From a virus: a stretch of 55,680 bases of DNA. Location of the stretch: the IMG/VR virus record IMGVR_UViG_3300029983_000358, positions 1 through 55,680 of that record. One strand, given 5' to 3'. The number at the start of each line of letters is the position of its first letter. Position 1 is the stretch's first letter. The notes below the pieces were generated by a model. It ran no database searches, had not been told where the DNA came from, and saw nothing but the letters and a program-made list of their open reading frames with translations. Below are positions 42,725 through 55,680 of this stretch, piece after piece. Made by a program: the position numbers and the translations under genes.

Positions 42725-44515
42725 ATGATAAATATTCAATTGGTGAGTGAAGAATGGGTTGAAGGAAGGTTATCTGGAACAACAGGTGGATCAACAGGTA
42801 CGTCTGGTACATCAGGTCAAAATGGAACTAGTGGAACAGCAGGTAGATCAGGCACATCTGGACAGAATGGATCAACTGGAAACACAGGAAGTTCTGGTAA
42901 TTCAGGAACGTCAGGAACTTCAGGACAGAATGGATCTGCTGGAAATTCAGGAACTTCTGGTACATCAGGTTCAGGAACATCTGGAACATCTGGTAATTCT
43001 CCTAGTGGAAGTACAAGTACAGTTACAAATTTGACATATAATAGTTTATCTAATTTAATATCTTCAAATGGATTAACAATAGGTAATCAATATTTAATAA
43101 CAGATTATCAGACAGTATATGTAATTCCTAAAACAACTGAGTTAAGTTCAGGAACAACAGAACCTTTATTAGTTACAGCAAGTGGTATTAATTCATTAAA
43201 ACCAGAAGCATATTCAGCATTATATCCTCAGGATATTATTTATTATAATTATACTAATAATCAAAGTATGGTATCTGGTTGTACTAAAGGATATATTTAT
43301 AGAAGGATAGACACAATTCAGGTTAATGACATACCTTTTGATTTTAGAAAGGTAAAGTTCAGAAGATTTCAATTGAATGTTACTAACATTTGGAATAATA
43401 GTACGACATACAATAAGAATGATGTTGTTTTAAGTGGTGGAACAACTAAGATTTATATTTGTATGAATAATCTTGTGACTGGAATTGATCCATCCATTGA
43501 TTCAATTTGGAAATTATTTGAATGGGGTAATTTAAGTTACACAAGTCCATATAAAAATAGTTGGGCTTTGTTCAGTGTTAATATTCCATGTTCGACTGGA
43601 TATACAGATTATAATATGTTTTGGGATTATTCATCGAGTTTCAATATTTCAATTGAACAGTCATCAACAAATATAATATCAAACAATAATTCAGTCACAC
43701 TTGGATCTGGTTTTTATAATAATACTATAGGAAACAATTTTTATGAGAACACAATAGGAAATAGTTTTAATACTAATACAATAGGAGATAGTTTTTATAA
43801 TAATTCTATTTCATATGCATTTAATAAAAATAAATTAGGAAACAGTTTCGCTATTAATTCAATAGGAGGAAGTTTTTCTGATAATACAATAGGAAATAGT
43901 TTTAATTTTAATGTAATAGGTGATAGTTTTACTTATAATTCAATTGAACGTAATTGTCAATTTAATTTTATAGGATATGGACTCACTAATAATATTATAG
44001 ATATCAATTTTGGATATAATATAATAGGAAACGCTTTCACTTTAAATGTGGTAGGAGGAAATTTTGGTACTAACACGATAGGAAACAATTCTTCTTTGAA
44101 TGTAATAGGAGGAAATTTTGGTAATAATAAAATAGGAACTAATTTTGGATATAATTCAATAGGAAGTAATTTTGGTGCTAATACAATAGGAACTAATTTT
44201 ATGTATAATACAATAAAAAGTGGATTTGGTACTAATATAATAGGAACTGATTTTGGACATAATTCAATATCAAATTATTTTGGTATTAATACAGTAGGAA
44301 ATTATTTTACAAATAATTCAATAATAGAGACATTTAGTGGTAATACAATAGGAAGTAATTTTGCTCACAATTTTATTCAATGTGGTGTTACTGGAACAAA
44401 TTTTTTATCATCTACTTATGTTTATAATTCATATACAAAAGAAATATTTAGTAATTCTTCATCACAGTTAAAGTTAATATATGATAAGACTGTTATTGTG
44501 AGTGCAAATGCTTAA
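42725..44515 (+). CDS. Tail-fibre-like adhesin with long collagen-like segment
   Basis: 596 residues. Anchor INIQLVSEEWVEGRLSGTTG, then about 75 residues of GTSGTSGQNG-type Gly-X-Y triplets (residues about 20-97) without proline, followed by VTNLTYNSLSNLI, YLITDYQTVYVIPKT, GCTKGYIYRRIDT and the CBM-like WNNSTTYNKNDVVLSGGTTK. About 28 nonapeptides follow, many with NFG, and the end STYVYNSYTKEIFSNSSS. Thr and Ser in the Gly-X-Y stretch are possible glycosylation sites. The first 60 residues are nearly identical to 47052-48797. Confidence 0.86.
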   Translation: MINIQLVSEEWVEGRLSGTTGGSTGTSGTSGQNGTSGTAGRSGTSGQNGSTGNTGSSGNSGTSGTSGQNGSAGNSGTSGTSGSGTSGTSGNSPSGSTSTVTNLTYNSLSNLISSNGLTIGNQYLITDYQTVYVIPKTTELSSGTTEPLLVTASGINSLKPEAYSALYPQDIIYYNYTNNQSMVSGCTKGYIYRRIDTIQVNDIPFDFRKVKFRRFQLNVTNIWNNSTTYNKNDVVLSGGTTKIYICMNNLVTGIDPSIDSIWKLFEWGNLSYTSPYKNSWALFSVNIPCSTGYTDYNMFWDYSSSFNISIEQSSTNIISNNNSVTLGSGFYNNTIGNNFYENTIGNSFNTNTIGDSFYNNSISYAFNKNKLGNSFAINSIGGSFSDNTIGNSFNFNVIGDSFTYNSIERNCQFNFIGYGLTNNIIDINFGYNIIGNAFTLNVVGGNFGTNTIGNNSSLNVIGGNFGNNKIGTNFGYNSIGSNFGANTIGTNFMYNTIKSGFGTNIIGTDFGHNSISNYFGINTVGNYFTNNSIIETFSGNTIGSNFAHNFIQCGVTGTNFLSSTYVYNSYTKEIFSNSSSQLKLIYDKTVIVSANA

Positions 44516-44534
44516 CTCATAAAATACCTAAAAA

Positions 44535-44562
44535 AACTCAGTTAAAATATTTTAACTGAGTT
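44535..44562 (+). terminator. Fibre-type terminator after 42725-44515
   Basis: AACTCAGTTAAAA / TTTTAACTGAGTT hairpin followed by six T. Confidence 0.85.
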
Positions 44563-44591
44563 TTTTATTTTCAATTGTTAATTTTATTTAA

Positions 44592-44610
44592 TTTATATAT
44601 AGAAATAAAA
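44592..44610 (+). promoter_or_regulatory. Late-promoter-like box upstream of 44617-46578
   Basis: TTTATATATAGAAATAAAA, six bases before the ATG at 44617. Confidence 0.65.
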
Positions 44611-44616
44611 ATATAA

Positions 44617-46578
44617 ATGGATGAAATAATATATTTAGCTAATCAAAACTGGGTAACTGATATAGTAGGAAATTTAACAGATGGTAACACAATTCAATAT
44701 AACACTGAACAAGTTGTATCAGGTTCTATTATATTAGACAAGAATATTAAAGTATATGATATATCAACAGCGTCAGGATTAACAGTAACTGTAAATACAG
44801 GAAATGTTGATATGAGTAAATATGTTCAATTATATTTAAAAATTAAACTTAACGATTATGTGTCATTAAGTTTTCCAAATAATTTTTTATTTGACAATTT
44901 AGAATATCCAACAGAAGTAGGTGAATATATGTATACAATGTCATCATCAGATAATGGCATTACTTGGAGGCTAGGACTTATTTATAAAAATATCGCTACT
45001 GTTGGAATTGATGAAAATGGATTTGAGATAATAGGTTCAGTTATAAGATATGTTGATGGAGATAATGGATTAGATACTAATGATGGATTATCATGGACAA
45101 ATTCGTATAAGAATATTCAAACAGCTATTGATTTGTCAAATTCTGGTGATGCAATTTTTGTTAAAGGATCTGAAAGTGGAATTACTTATTTACCTACTAC
45201 ATTAAGAACAATTGGAGATGCCAGATCTGCATCATTTCTTCTTAAGACTGGAATAAATATATTCGGAGGATTTATTGGTACTGAAAGTTCTCTATATGAG
45301 CGTGATATGGTATCTTACAAAGAAATATTAAGATTACCATCTGGAAATATAGATTTATTTGTTCCTGTACCAAAAAATAAAAGTATAATGTCTGGTAATT
45401 TATTAGGTTCTCAGATAACTTCTTCATATACTACTCTTTATTGTAGTTCAGGTATAAAATCAGTTGTAAACGGATTTCAAATATCGGATTCTTTCAATGA
45501 CTCAATACCATATTTATGTGCAGGAATTCATTCTTCAGGTACATTAATATTATCAAATTGTCAAATAATTAATAATATTGAATCTTACGATTACTGGTAT
45601 TCATCATGGAGTGGTGTTTATGGAGCAAATCTTAATAACTGCTTAGTATCTTTTAATTCATCAATTGGAAATATAAATGGTGGAGTAGGAGTTATAAATT
45701 CATCAATTAGTAATTCTATAATTTCAAGTAATGTTAATACTGGAACAGTTAATTCTGATATGGGAGACCGATATGGATATAGTGGATCAGCAGGAGCAAT
45801 AAATTCATCACTAACGAACTGCTTTATAAGTAATAATTCTACAGTTGGAAGTGTTTCAGCAGGTTTTTTATCATCATTTTCAAATTCTGATATAAATAAA
45901 AACATTAGCACTGCTGCTAAAGGAACAACACTTTTTATTTCGAATTTAGTAAATTGCTCTATTAACTCTAATGAATCTCTTAACTATTTAAGTTACTCAG
46001 CAGGATCATATAATTCAAATTTGATCAGTTCAATTGTATATAATAATTATTCAAATGGTAATGTAGGAGGAGTAAGTGGTGGAACATTAATATCATGCTC
46101 AATTTTTAACAACTACGGAGCAAGTCTAGTTGGAGGAGCAGAATCTGCTAATCTTATAAATTGTTCAGTTGTCAGAAATTCAGGAGGTGGTACAAATAAC
46201 TGTGTATTAAAGAATACTGTAGTTTGGGGAAATAAATCAATAGCTGGAACTCAAAATAATGTAGTTAATACAAATTCAAGTATTGAAGAATATTCTGCAT
46301 TTGAAAATGACGAACGACCAGGTATTGGAAATATATCAATTTCTACTAATAATAGTGGAGATACTAATAGTCCTTATTTTGATATAATATCTTTAAATTC
46401 AGGAGTAGTAGATGATGTATTAGTTTGTAATCTTAATATTTCAGAACAATCTTTTTTAATAGACAACGGAATAAATAGCGATAATACTTCTGGTTATGGA
46501 TCTGTTTTTGATGTAAAATCAAATAATAGAATTAGTGGAACTACTATTGATATTGGAGCTTATGAATTTCAAAAATAA
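44617..46578 (+). CDS. Right-handed beta-helix fibre-type protein
   Basis: 653 residues. N-terminus DEIIYLANQNWVTDIVG is a diverged form of the fibre anchor. From about residue 145, YVDGDNGLDTNDGLSWTNSY then NIQTAIDLSNSGDAIFVKG and GINIFGGFIGTESSLYERD match the parallel beta-helix/pectate-lyase-like surface proteins of Bacteroidota. Ser/Asn-rich coils follow (LINCSVVRNSGG, LKNTVVWGNKS), and the end DIGAYEFQK is that of choice-of-anchor-Q-type proteins. No nonapeptide repeats. Likely a tail spike or fibre tip; depolymerase activity is possible but no catalytic residues can be named. Confidence 0.82.
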   Translation: MDEIIYLANQNWVTDIVGNLTDGNTIQYNTEQVVSGSIILDKNIKVYDISTASGLTVTVNTGNVDMSKYVQLYLKIKLNDYVSLSFPNNFLFDNLEYPTEVGEYMYTMSSSDNGITWRLGLIYKNIATVGIDENGFEIIGSVIRYVDGDNGLDTNDGLSWTNSYKNIQTAIDLSNSGDAIFVKGSESGITYLPTTLRTIGDARSASFLLKTGINIFGGFIGTESSLYERDMVSYKEILRLPSGNIDLFVPVPKNKSIMSGNLLGSQITSSYTTLYCSSGIKSVVNGFQISDSFNDSIPYLCAGIHSSGTLILSNCQIINNIESYDYWYSSWSGVYGANLNNCLVSFNSSIGNINGGVGVINSSISNSIISSNVNTGTVNSDMGDRYGYSGSAGAINSSLTNCFISNNSTVGSVSAGFLSSFSNSDINKNISTAAKGTTLFISNLVNCSINSNESLNYLSYSAGSYNSNLISSIVYNNYSNGNVGGVSGGTLISCSIFNNYGASLVGGAESANLINCSVVRNSGGGTNNCVLKNTVVWGNKSIAGTQNNVVNTNSSIEEYSAFENDERPGIGNISISTNNSGDTNSPYFDIISLNSGVVDDVLVCNLNISEQSFLIDNGINSDNTSGYGSVFDVKSNNRISGTTIDIGAYEFQK

Positions 46579-46587
46579 ATAATAATT

Positions 46588-46980
46588 ATGAATATATTTA
46601 AAAGAACGTATGTAAAAATGATAGATAAAGTTACTATCGAAAAAGCACCAAAAAGTAAAGATGGAATAGTTGGATTTAATAACAATTCTGATTTATGTAT
46701 TGAAAATGGTTACAAAGAATTGAGATTTTCATCTGGAAGTACTGGTTGGAAAATTTACACTGATATGGGTGATTATATTCAAGAAGGATTATATGAATAT
46801 GATTCTTTATCATATGAATCACAAGTATCAGGACTTATTAATTCTGAATATACATATGATCAGCAATTAGCAATTCAACGAAAAAAATTAGCTGGAATAG
46901 ATGAAGCAATTTTTAATCAATTTAATGTATTTTGTGAGATATGTAAAAAAAGTATAAAACTTAAAATCATAGGAAATTAA
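46588..46980 (+). CDS. Unknown protein downstream of the beta-helix gene
   Basis: 130 residues starting MNIFKRTYVKMIDKVTIEKA; a second in-frame ATG at residue 11 is possible. Segments: GIVGFNNNSDLCIENGYKEL, GSTGWKIYTDMGDYIQEGL, YTYDQQLAIQRKKLAGIDEA. Not recognised. It lies nine bases after the beta-helix gene and shares its terminator, so it could be a chaperone or assembly partner of that protein; this is inference from position only. Confidence 0.82.
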   Translation: MNIFKRTYVKMIDKVTIEKAPKSKDGIVGFNNNSDLCIENGYKELRFSSGSTGWKIYTDMGDYIQEGLYEYDSLSYESQVSGLINSEYTYDQQLAIQRKKLAGIDEAIFNQFNVFCEICKKSIKLKIIGN

Positions 46981-46985
46981 TAAAA

Positions 46986-47010
46986 AAACTCAGTTAATTT
47001 AACTGAGTTT
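46986..47010 (+). terminator. Fibre-type terminator after 46588-46980
   Basis: AAACTCAGTTAA / TTAACTGAGTTT hairpin with T run, directly after the stop. Confidence 0.85.
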
Positions 47011-47023
47011 TTTATTTATTGTT

Positions 47024-47044
47024 TTTTAATATATACAAATAAAA
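47024..47044 (+). promoter_or_regulatory. Late-promoter-like box upstream of 47052-48797
   Basis: TTTTAATATATACAAATAAA, a variant of the common box with TATACAAAT for TATAGAAAT. Confidence 0.55.
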
Positions 47045-47051
47045 AAAATTA

Positions 47052-48797
47052 ATGGTAAATATACAGTTAGCGAGTGAAGAATGGGTTGAAGGAAGATTAT
47101 CTGGAACAACAGGTGGATCAACAGGCACCTCTGGTACATCAGGTCAAAATGGGACTAGTGGAACAGCAGGTAAATCTGGAACATCTGGACAGAATGGATC
47201 AACTGGAAACACAGGAAGTTCCGGTAATTCAGGAACGTCAGGAACTTCAGGACAGAATGGTTCAGTTGGATATGGAAGTTCTGGACAAAATGGTACATCA
47301 GGAACATCAGGTATTAGTATAAGTTCTAGTGGAGGTACAAATTCAGTTACAAATGTCACATATAGTGGATTAGTAACATTAATTAATAATAGTGGATTAA
47401 CTACTAATCAAGCATATTTAATTACTGATTATCAAACTATACATAGAATACCTGAAACAACTATTATAAATTCAGGAACAACAGAACCTTTATTAGTAAC
47501 TGCAAGTAGTGTTAATACATTAAAGCCTGAGACGTATTCAAGATTATATCCGAATGATATAATATATTATGATTTCAATAATAATCAAAGTATGATGCCT
47601 GGATGTGCAAAAGGATATATTTATAGAAGAGTTGATACATTAAAAAATAATGATATTCCATTTGACTTCAGACAAGTAAAATTTAGAAGATGGCAATTGA
47701 ATGTTACAAACATTTGGAATTCAGGATCAACATATATGAGAAGTGATGTTGTTTTAATCAGTGGGACAACACAAATTTATATATGTTTAATTGATAATGT
47801 AATTGGTGTGAATCCATCAACACAAACAAATCAAATTATTTGGAAACGTTTTGAATGGGCTAATTTAAGTTATTCTAGTCCAAATATAACAAATTGGTAT
47901 CTTTATTTTAGTATTCCAACATCCACTTTATATACTGATTATCTGATGTTTAATACATATGATAGTACAATTTATTCTAATAGAATAAAACAAGATTACA
48001 TTGGAGATGGAGATATACTTAATTGTAATAATACTGTATTTTTTGGAAATAATATTAACTGCAATACAATTGAATCATATTTTAGTTATAATAGTATTGG
48101 AGCTAGTTTTTTTAATAATACAATAGGAGGAAATTTTGAACACAATAGTATCGGAGTTAATTTTACATTTAATACAATTGAAAGTAATATTATGAATAAT
48201 AGTATTGGAGCTAGTTTTTATAATAATACAATAAGAAGCATGTTTCAATATAATACTATTTCAGATGTGTTTTTTTATAATAGTATTGGAGAATATTTTA
48301 TTCATAATTATATTGGTGAAGCGTTTTCTCGTAATACTATTGAATCATATTTTAGTTATAATAGTATTGGATATGCTGCTCTATGTAATACTATTGGAAA
48401 TGGCTCGCAAAATAATAGGATTGGTTCTAATTTTCAAAATAATAATACAGGAAATTCTTTTGGTGGATATTTTAATGGTAATATTATTGGGAATTATTTT
48501 CAATTTAATACTATTGGAAATGGATTTGACATCAATAACATTGGAAATGTTTTTAGCTATAATACTATTGGTAACGCGTTTAATCGTAATGTAATTGGTA
48601 GCAATTTTAAGATGAATAATGTTTGTGATAATTTCAATATTGGTAATTATGATGTTGGTATTAACAATTATCATTTATCAGATTTTACAGCATCTACATA
48701 TATTTATAATAGTTACACAAAAGATTTATATGTTGATTCATCTGTGATTCAAAAGTTAGCATACGATAGAAATACTATTGTTAATGCAAATGCATAA
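47052..48797 (+). CDS. Tail-fibre-like adhesin with long collagen-like segment, paralogue of 42725-44515
   Basis: 581 residues. Anchor VNIQLASEEWVEGRLSGTTG, Gly-X-Y stretch to about residue 90, VTNVTYSGLVTLI, YLITDYQTIHRIPET, GCAKGYIYRRVDT, CBM-like WNSGSTYMRSDVVLISGTTQ, about 26 nonapeptides, and the end STYIYNSYTKDLYVDSSV. Its start is nearly identical to 42725-44515 but the repeat region is different, again constant ends around a variable centre. Confidence 0.86.
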   Translation: MVNIQLASEEWVEGRLSGTTGGSTGTSGTSGQNGTSGTAGKSGTSGQNGSTGNTGSSGNSGTSGTSGQNGSVGYGSSGQNGTSGTSGISISSSGGTNSVTNVTYSGLVTLINNSGLTTNQAYLITDYQTIHRIPETTIINSGTTEPLLVTASSVNTLKPETYSRLYPNDIIYYDFNNNQSMMPGCAKGYIYRRVDTLKNNDIPFDFRQVKFRRWQLNVTNIWNSGSTYMRSDVVLISGTTQIYICLIDNVIGVNPSTQTNQIIWKRFEWANLSYSSPNITNWYLYFSIPTSTLYTDYLMFNTYDSTIYSNRIKQDYIGDGDILNCNNTVFFGNNINCNTIESYFSYNSIGASFFNNTIGGNFEHNSIGVNFTFNTIESNIMNNSIGASFYNNTIRSMFQYNTISDVFFYNSIGEYFIHNYIGEAFSRNTIESYFSYNSIGYAALCNTIGNGSQNNRIGSNFQNNNTGNSFGGYFNGNIIGNYFQFNTIGNGFDINNIGNVFSYNTIGNAFNRNVIGSNFKMNNVCDNFNIGNYDVGINNYHLSDFTASTYIYNSYTKDLYVDSSVIQKLAYDRNTIVNANA

Positions 48798-48802
48798 AAT
48801 AA

Positions 48803-48828
48803 AAAACTCAGTTAATTTAACTGAGTTT
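48803..48828. terminator. Fibre-type bidirectional terminator
   Basis: AAACTCAGTTAA / TTAACTGAGTTT hairpin with A run before and T run after, between the convergent fibre gene and the SCY array. Confidence 0.85.
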
Positions 48829-48830
48829 TT

Positions 48831-49287
48831 TTATTTCAATACTATTAATTTTTTATATGAACTTGGAAGTAGAGATGACCAATCAGCTTCTCTAATTTCT
48901 AAATTTTTCTTACTTCTTATTAGTTCAGGATATCTAAATCCTTGTGAATTTTTTTTTGGTGAATACTTATTTAGTTGTTTATAATCATTTATAATTTCAG
49001 TTATAAATTTTTCAATTTGTATATAATTATTTATATAATTATTTTCAAAGAATTTCCAAACATATTCATAATGAAAGTAAATAATTTTATATTTAATATT
49101 TAAACTAAATAAGCATATTCCATTAACTTGATTTGGCGATGTTATTTTTATATTATATAACTTAAACAATTTAAGTTTTCTAATATATTGTTCGTCATAG
49201 AAATAAAAAACGTAATCATTCCATTCTTTATCTACTACTGGATAGCAATATAAAATTTTGCTAATCAACCAATTTGATAATTCTTCT

Positions 49288-49295
<8 letters not shown>
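48831..49295 (-). CDS. SCY-family protein, last of the 13-gene array
   Basis: 154 residues: MSKEELSNWLISKILYCYPV (Tyr for Ser before Cys), YVFYFYDEQYIRKLKLFKLY, GICLFSLN, HYEYVWKFFENNY, then NDYKQLNKYSPKKN and a charged tail. Starts inside the end of the upstream gene by eight bases. Confidence 0.88.
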
Positions 49296-51932
<2,637 letters not shown>

Positions 51933-51936
51933 ATTA

Positions 51937-52856
<920 letters not shown>

Positions 52857-53252
52857 TTATAATCTTGATTTTATAATACTATTTTCATATATATTTTTAA
52901 TCATACCAGGTAAAGGATTATAATCGAATAAAATTGGATGATCTTTTAGTAGTTTTTTTATTAGTTTTTGAATATCATAGTAGTCATATGAATAGTTTTT
53001 TTCAAAGAACTTCCACAATTCTTCACTCAGCCATAAAATTCTAAATTTATTATCCTGATTAAATAAAAATGTTCCTTCAACATTATTAATTGAAATTAAC
53101 TCTTCTGTATTATTTAATTTAAACAATTTAAGTTTTCTTATATATTTTTCGTCATAAACTAAGAATACACTATCTGGATATAATTCTACTTTAACTTGAT
53201 AGCAGGAATTATATTTATTCCAGAACCAATCATATAAATCTTTTTTATACAT
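52857..53252 (-). CDS. SCY-family protein
   Basis: Start at the second of two ATGs (53252), giving MYKKDLYDWFWNKYNSCYQV and the standard eight-base overlap. 131 residues: [41 protein letters not shown], then KDHPILFDYNPLPG and a basic end. Confidence 0.86.
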   Translation of the reverse strand: MYKKDLYDWFWNKYNSCYQVKVELYPDSVFLVYDEKYIRKLKLFKLNNTEELISINNVEGTFLFNQDNKFRILWLSEELWKFFEKNYSYDYYDIQKLIKKLLKDHPILFDYNPLPGMIKNIYENSIIKSRL

Positions 53253-53654
53253 CATTTAAATATAAACTTATTTTCTTGTAATTTTTCAATGATATATTAG
53301 CTGTTGATGAATTCATTGTTGGTAAATACATATTTAAATTAGTAATATTTTTTAGTATATCTTTCATGAATTTCTGATTATCATAGTAATCATCGGAATA
53401 GTATCTGAATAAAAAAGTCCAAATATCATCATTACAACGAAATTTTAATTTTTTAAAATCTTGTTGAAATATACAAGTTCCGTTAATTTCATTTGTAATT
53501 TTTATGTCTTGATTATTTATTTTGCCTAATTTAATTTTTCTAATGAATTGTTCATCATATATCCAAAAAATTATACTTGGATAATCCTCATGTTTAACTT
53601 TATAGCATTTTTTTAATGTCTCCAATATAAAATCACTTAATTCTTCTTTTGTCA

Positions 53655-53655
<1 letters not shown>
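53245..53655 (-). CDS. SCY-family protein with two C-terminal units
   Basis: 136 residues: [61 protein letters not shown]. Tail LKNITNLNMYLP, ten variable residues (TMNSSTANIS), then LKNYKKISLYLNDV: again a 12+10 pattern. One-base overlap with the upstream stop. Confidence 0.88.
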
Positions 53656-54429
<774 letters not shown>

Positions 54430-54564
54430 ATGATAATATTTAATTTACAAAGATACAAAAATAAATCTGATTAATAAACTTTTTTATAATATAATCATAC
54501 AATATTTTGAGCATAGTTCGTTTTCTGTGTTTAATTTTTAAATCATATTAAAAAATTAGTTGAA

Positions 54565-55083
<519 letters not shown>

Positions 55084-55119
55084 ATATTATTAACTAATAA
55101 TTGAAAAACTTTTTTATAA

Positions 55120-55137
55120 ACATCTCATATAATAAAT
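55120..55137 (+). promoter_or_regulatory. AT box upstream of 55138-55353
   Basis: AACATCTCATATAATAAAT before the ATG at 55138; shares TATAATAAA with the box before 54631. Confidence 0.35.
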
Positions 55138-55353
55138 ATGACAAAAACAATTGAATTATTAGAGAAAGAGATTAAGTTATTAACTGAAGCCAGAGATGGA
55201 ATTGGAAAAGCATTTAATGTTTTGAAAAGAGATAATATAGAAGATGATCATCTCAGAGAATTGTATAATGAATTTGATTATAAATTAAAAGATTATCAAA
55301 ATTCAATTGATGATATTAAAGAGAACAATTTAAGATCTTGCGTATCTAATTAA
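55138..55353 (+). CDS. Small coiled-coil protein
   Basis: 71 residues, highly charged and helical (IELLEKEIKLLTEARDGI, YKLKDYQNSIDDIKEN), with heptad-like leucine/isoleucine spacing typical of a coiled coil. No tag. Base composition is less AT-biased than the arrays. Not recognised. Confidence 0.82.
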   Translation: MTKTIELLEKEIKLLTEARDGIGKAFNVLKRDNIEDDHLRELYNEFDYKLKDYQNSIDDIKENNLRSCVSN

Positions 55354-55408
55354 AAATATTCACGGTTACATGAAACCTCGATAATCATGTGACTTCCTCG
55401 CCAGGGAC

Positions 55409-55439
55409 AAAAGCTATCATGTAAAAGTGATAGCTTTTT
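55409..55439 (+). terminator. Terminator after 55138-55353
   Basis: AAAAGCTATCA paired with TGATAGCTTTT, eight-base loop, then T. The 55 bases before it also contain a GGTT-ACATGA-AACC hairpin, so a longer structured 3' end or small RNA is possible. Confidence 0.75.
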
Positions 55440-55463
55440 AGGCATTTATTAAAACTAAAAAAC

Positions 55464-55680
55464 ATGAAATTAAAATTTGAAATTGATTTAGAAGACGTTG
55501 ATCAGGTACTTAATTCAATTGATCCAAGACTTATTGAAAGGTATCTTCGCAATAAAAAATTAGAAAACTGTTTAAATCCTACTGAACTACCTCCACTTGA
55601 ATTAAACCCTATATTTTGTACAGATGATTATAATATAGATTTTCCTTTAAACTCATATCAAAACACATACGTTAATATAT
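55464..55680 (+). CDS. Partial protein of unknown function at right edge
   Basis: Opens with ATG at 55464 and stays open to the window end (72 codons seen): MKLKFEIDLEDVDQVLNSID, then RLIERYLRNKKLENCLNPTE and a proline/aspartate-containing stretch. The start KFEIDLEDVDQVL suggests a beta strand and helix. No N-tag of the usual form. Truncated by the window, so family cannot be judged. Confidence 0.65.
   Translation, partial: MKLKFEIDLEDVDQVLNSIDPRLIERYLRNKKLENCLNPTELPPLELNPIFCTDDYNIDFPLNSYQNTYVNI

Noticed and set aside
42747-43034. Gln/Leu/Val-rich ORFs in the second frame of the collagen-like segments (also 47074 and, antisense, 47144)
   Set aside because: They arise from the 9-base periodicity of the Gly-X-Y codons; the true frame is continuous with the anchor and the conserved domains.

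Overview
The window looks like part of a very AT-rich, large tailed-phage genome (T4-like in style) whose host is probably a member of the Bacteroidota. No plasmid, rRNA, tRNA or chromosomal housekeeping gene is seen. The reasons are: several fibre proteins with phage 'PNDGTGD..R..F.K.N.NF.E.Y' and collagen-like GTSGTSGQNG segments; a FISUMP-type domain and a beta-helix protein ending DIGAYEFQ, both typical of Bacteroidota; no obvious Shine-Dalgarno sequences; and a recurring TTTATATATAGAAATAAAA box just upstream of start codons that resembles a phage late promoter. Almost the whole window consists of five expanded paralogous families. Host and phage type are inference; no terminase, capsid or polymerase gene lies here.

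Names used below. N-tag: about eight N-terminal residues, MK(Y/H)(I/L)K.(F/Y)E or MK(I/V)..FNE, with Glu at position 8. C-tag: the last residues KFN(I/L), occasionally KFNV, KFNM, KYNI or KFSI. GDYV family: about 100-130 residues with (E)(I/V)GDYV(I/L)C, a central IG.I, then Y.V.YDNIP, then (R/K).EI.Y(W/S)S..KEELE.I; I infer a small SH3-like beta barrel. IDY family: 115-136 residues around a (N/K)(I/V)DY.IYY core. LRR family: 20-residue leucine-rich repeats of the YopM/IpaH type (LP.LP..L..L.C..N.L..) with a LPY..L..Y..W C-terminal cap. SCY family: about 115-220 residues with M(N/S)KEELS.WF..KF.SCYPV, YP(D)S..W.YDE..IRK.KLCK(L/I)NN, LF.QD and IW.FF..NY. Fibre family: large proteins with a shared anchor peptide, conserved middle domains and nonapeptide repeats N.IG..F...

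Layout. 1-1372: leftward operon of small tagged proteins. 1469-2209: two untagged paralogues. 2341-4108: rightward GDYV and LRR genes. 4112-9822: leftward operon of 18 small tagged proteins, including an ankyrin protein. 9870-11260: three SCY genes. 11372-12081: rightward, one tagged protein and two small membrane proteins. 12098-13094: leftward GDYV genes. 13188-16081: leftward LRR genes. 16162-22408: three leftward fibre genes. 22499-29843: leftward array of LRR genes with a tagged GNAT acetyltransferase. 29879-30663: non-coding divergent region. 30664-31567: rightward small genes. 31605-32973: SCY genes with a CRISPR-like repeat array. 33105-34378: a tagged protein and a beta-propeller fibre. 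34379-35073: non-coding, with a large imperfect inverted repeat. 35074-35906: rightward tagged genes. 35907-37238: non-coding, with a GC-richer block and an A/T hairpin array. 37239-38431: SCY genes. 38531-48797: rightward fibre cluster with a GT25-type glycosyltransferase. 48831-54429: leftward array of 13 SCY genes. 54631-55680: rightward small genes.

How it may fit together. Fibre genes form complete cassettes (late-promoter box, anchor, adhesive modules, identical hairpin terminator) and give a repertoire of receptor-binding tips. The most striking feature is that about 50 proteins of unrelated middle architecture (SH3-like, IDY, LRR, ankyrin) share the same two ends. The N-tag resembles the capsid-targeting sequence of T4 internal proteins, so my leading hypothesis is that these are cargo packaged in the head and delivered to the host with the DNA. 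The C-tag has no precedent I know. This is a hypothesis from sequence; nothing here proves packaging.
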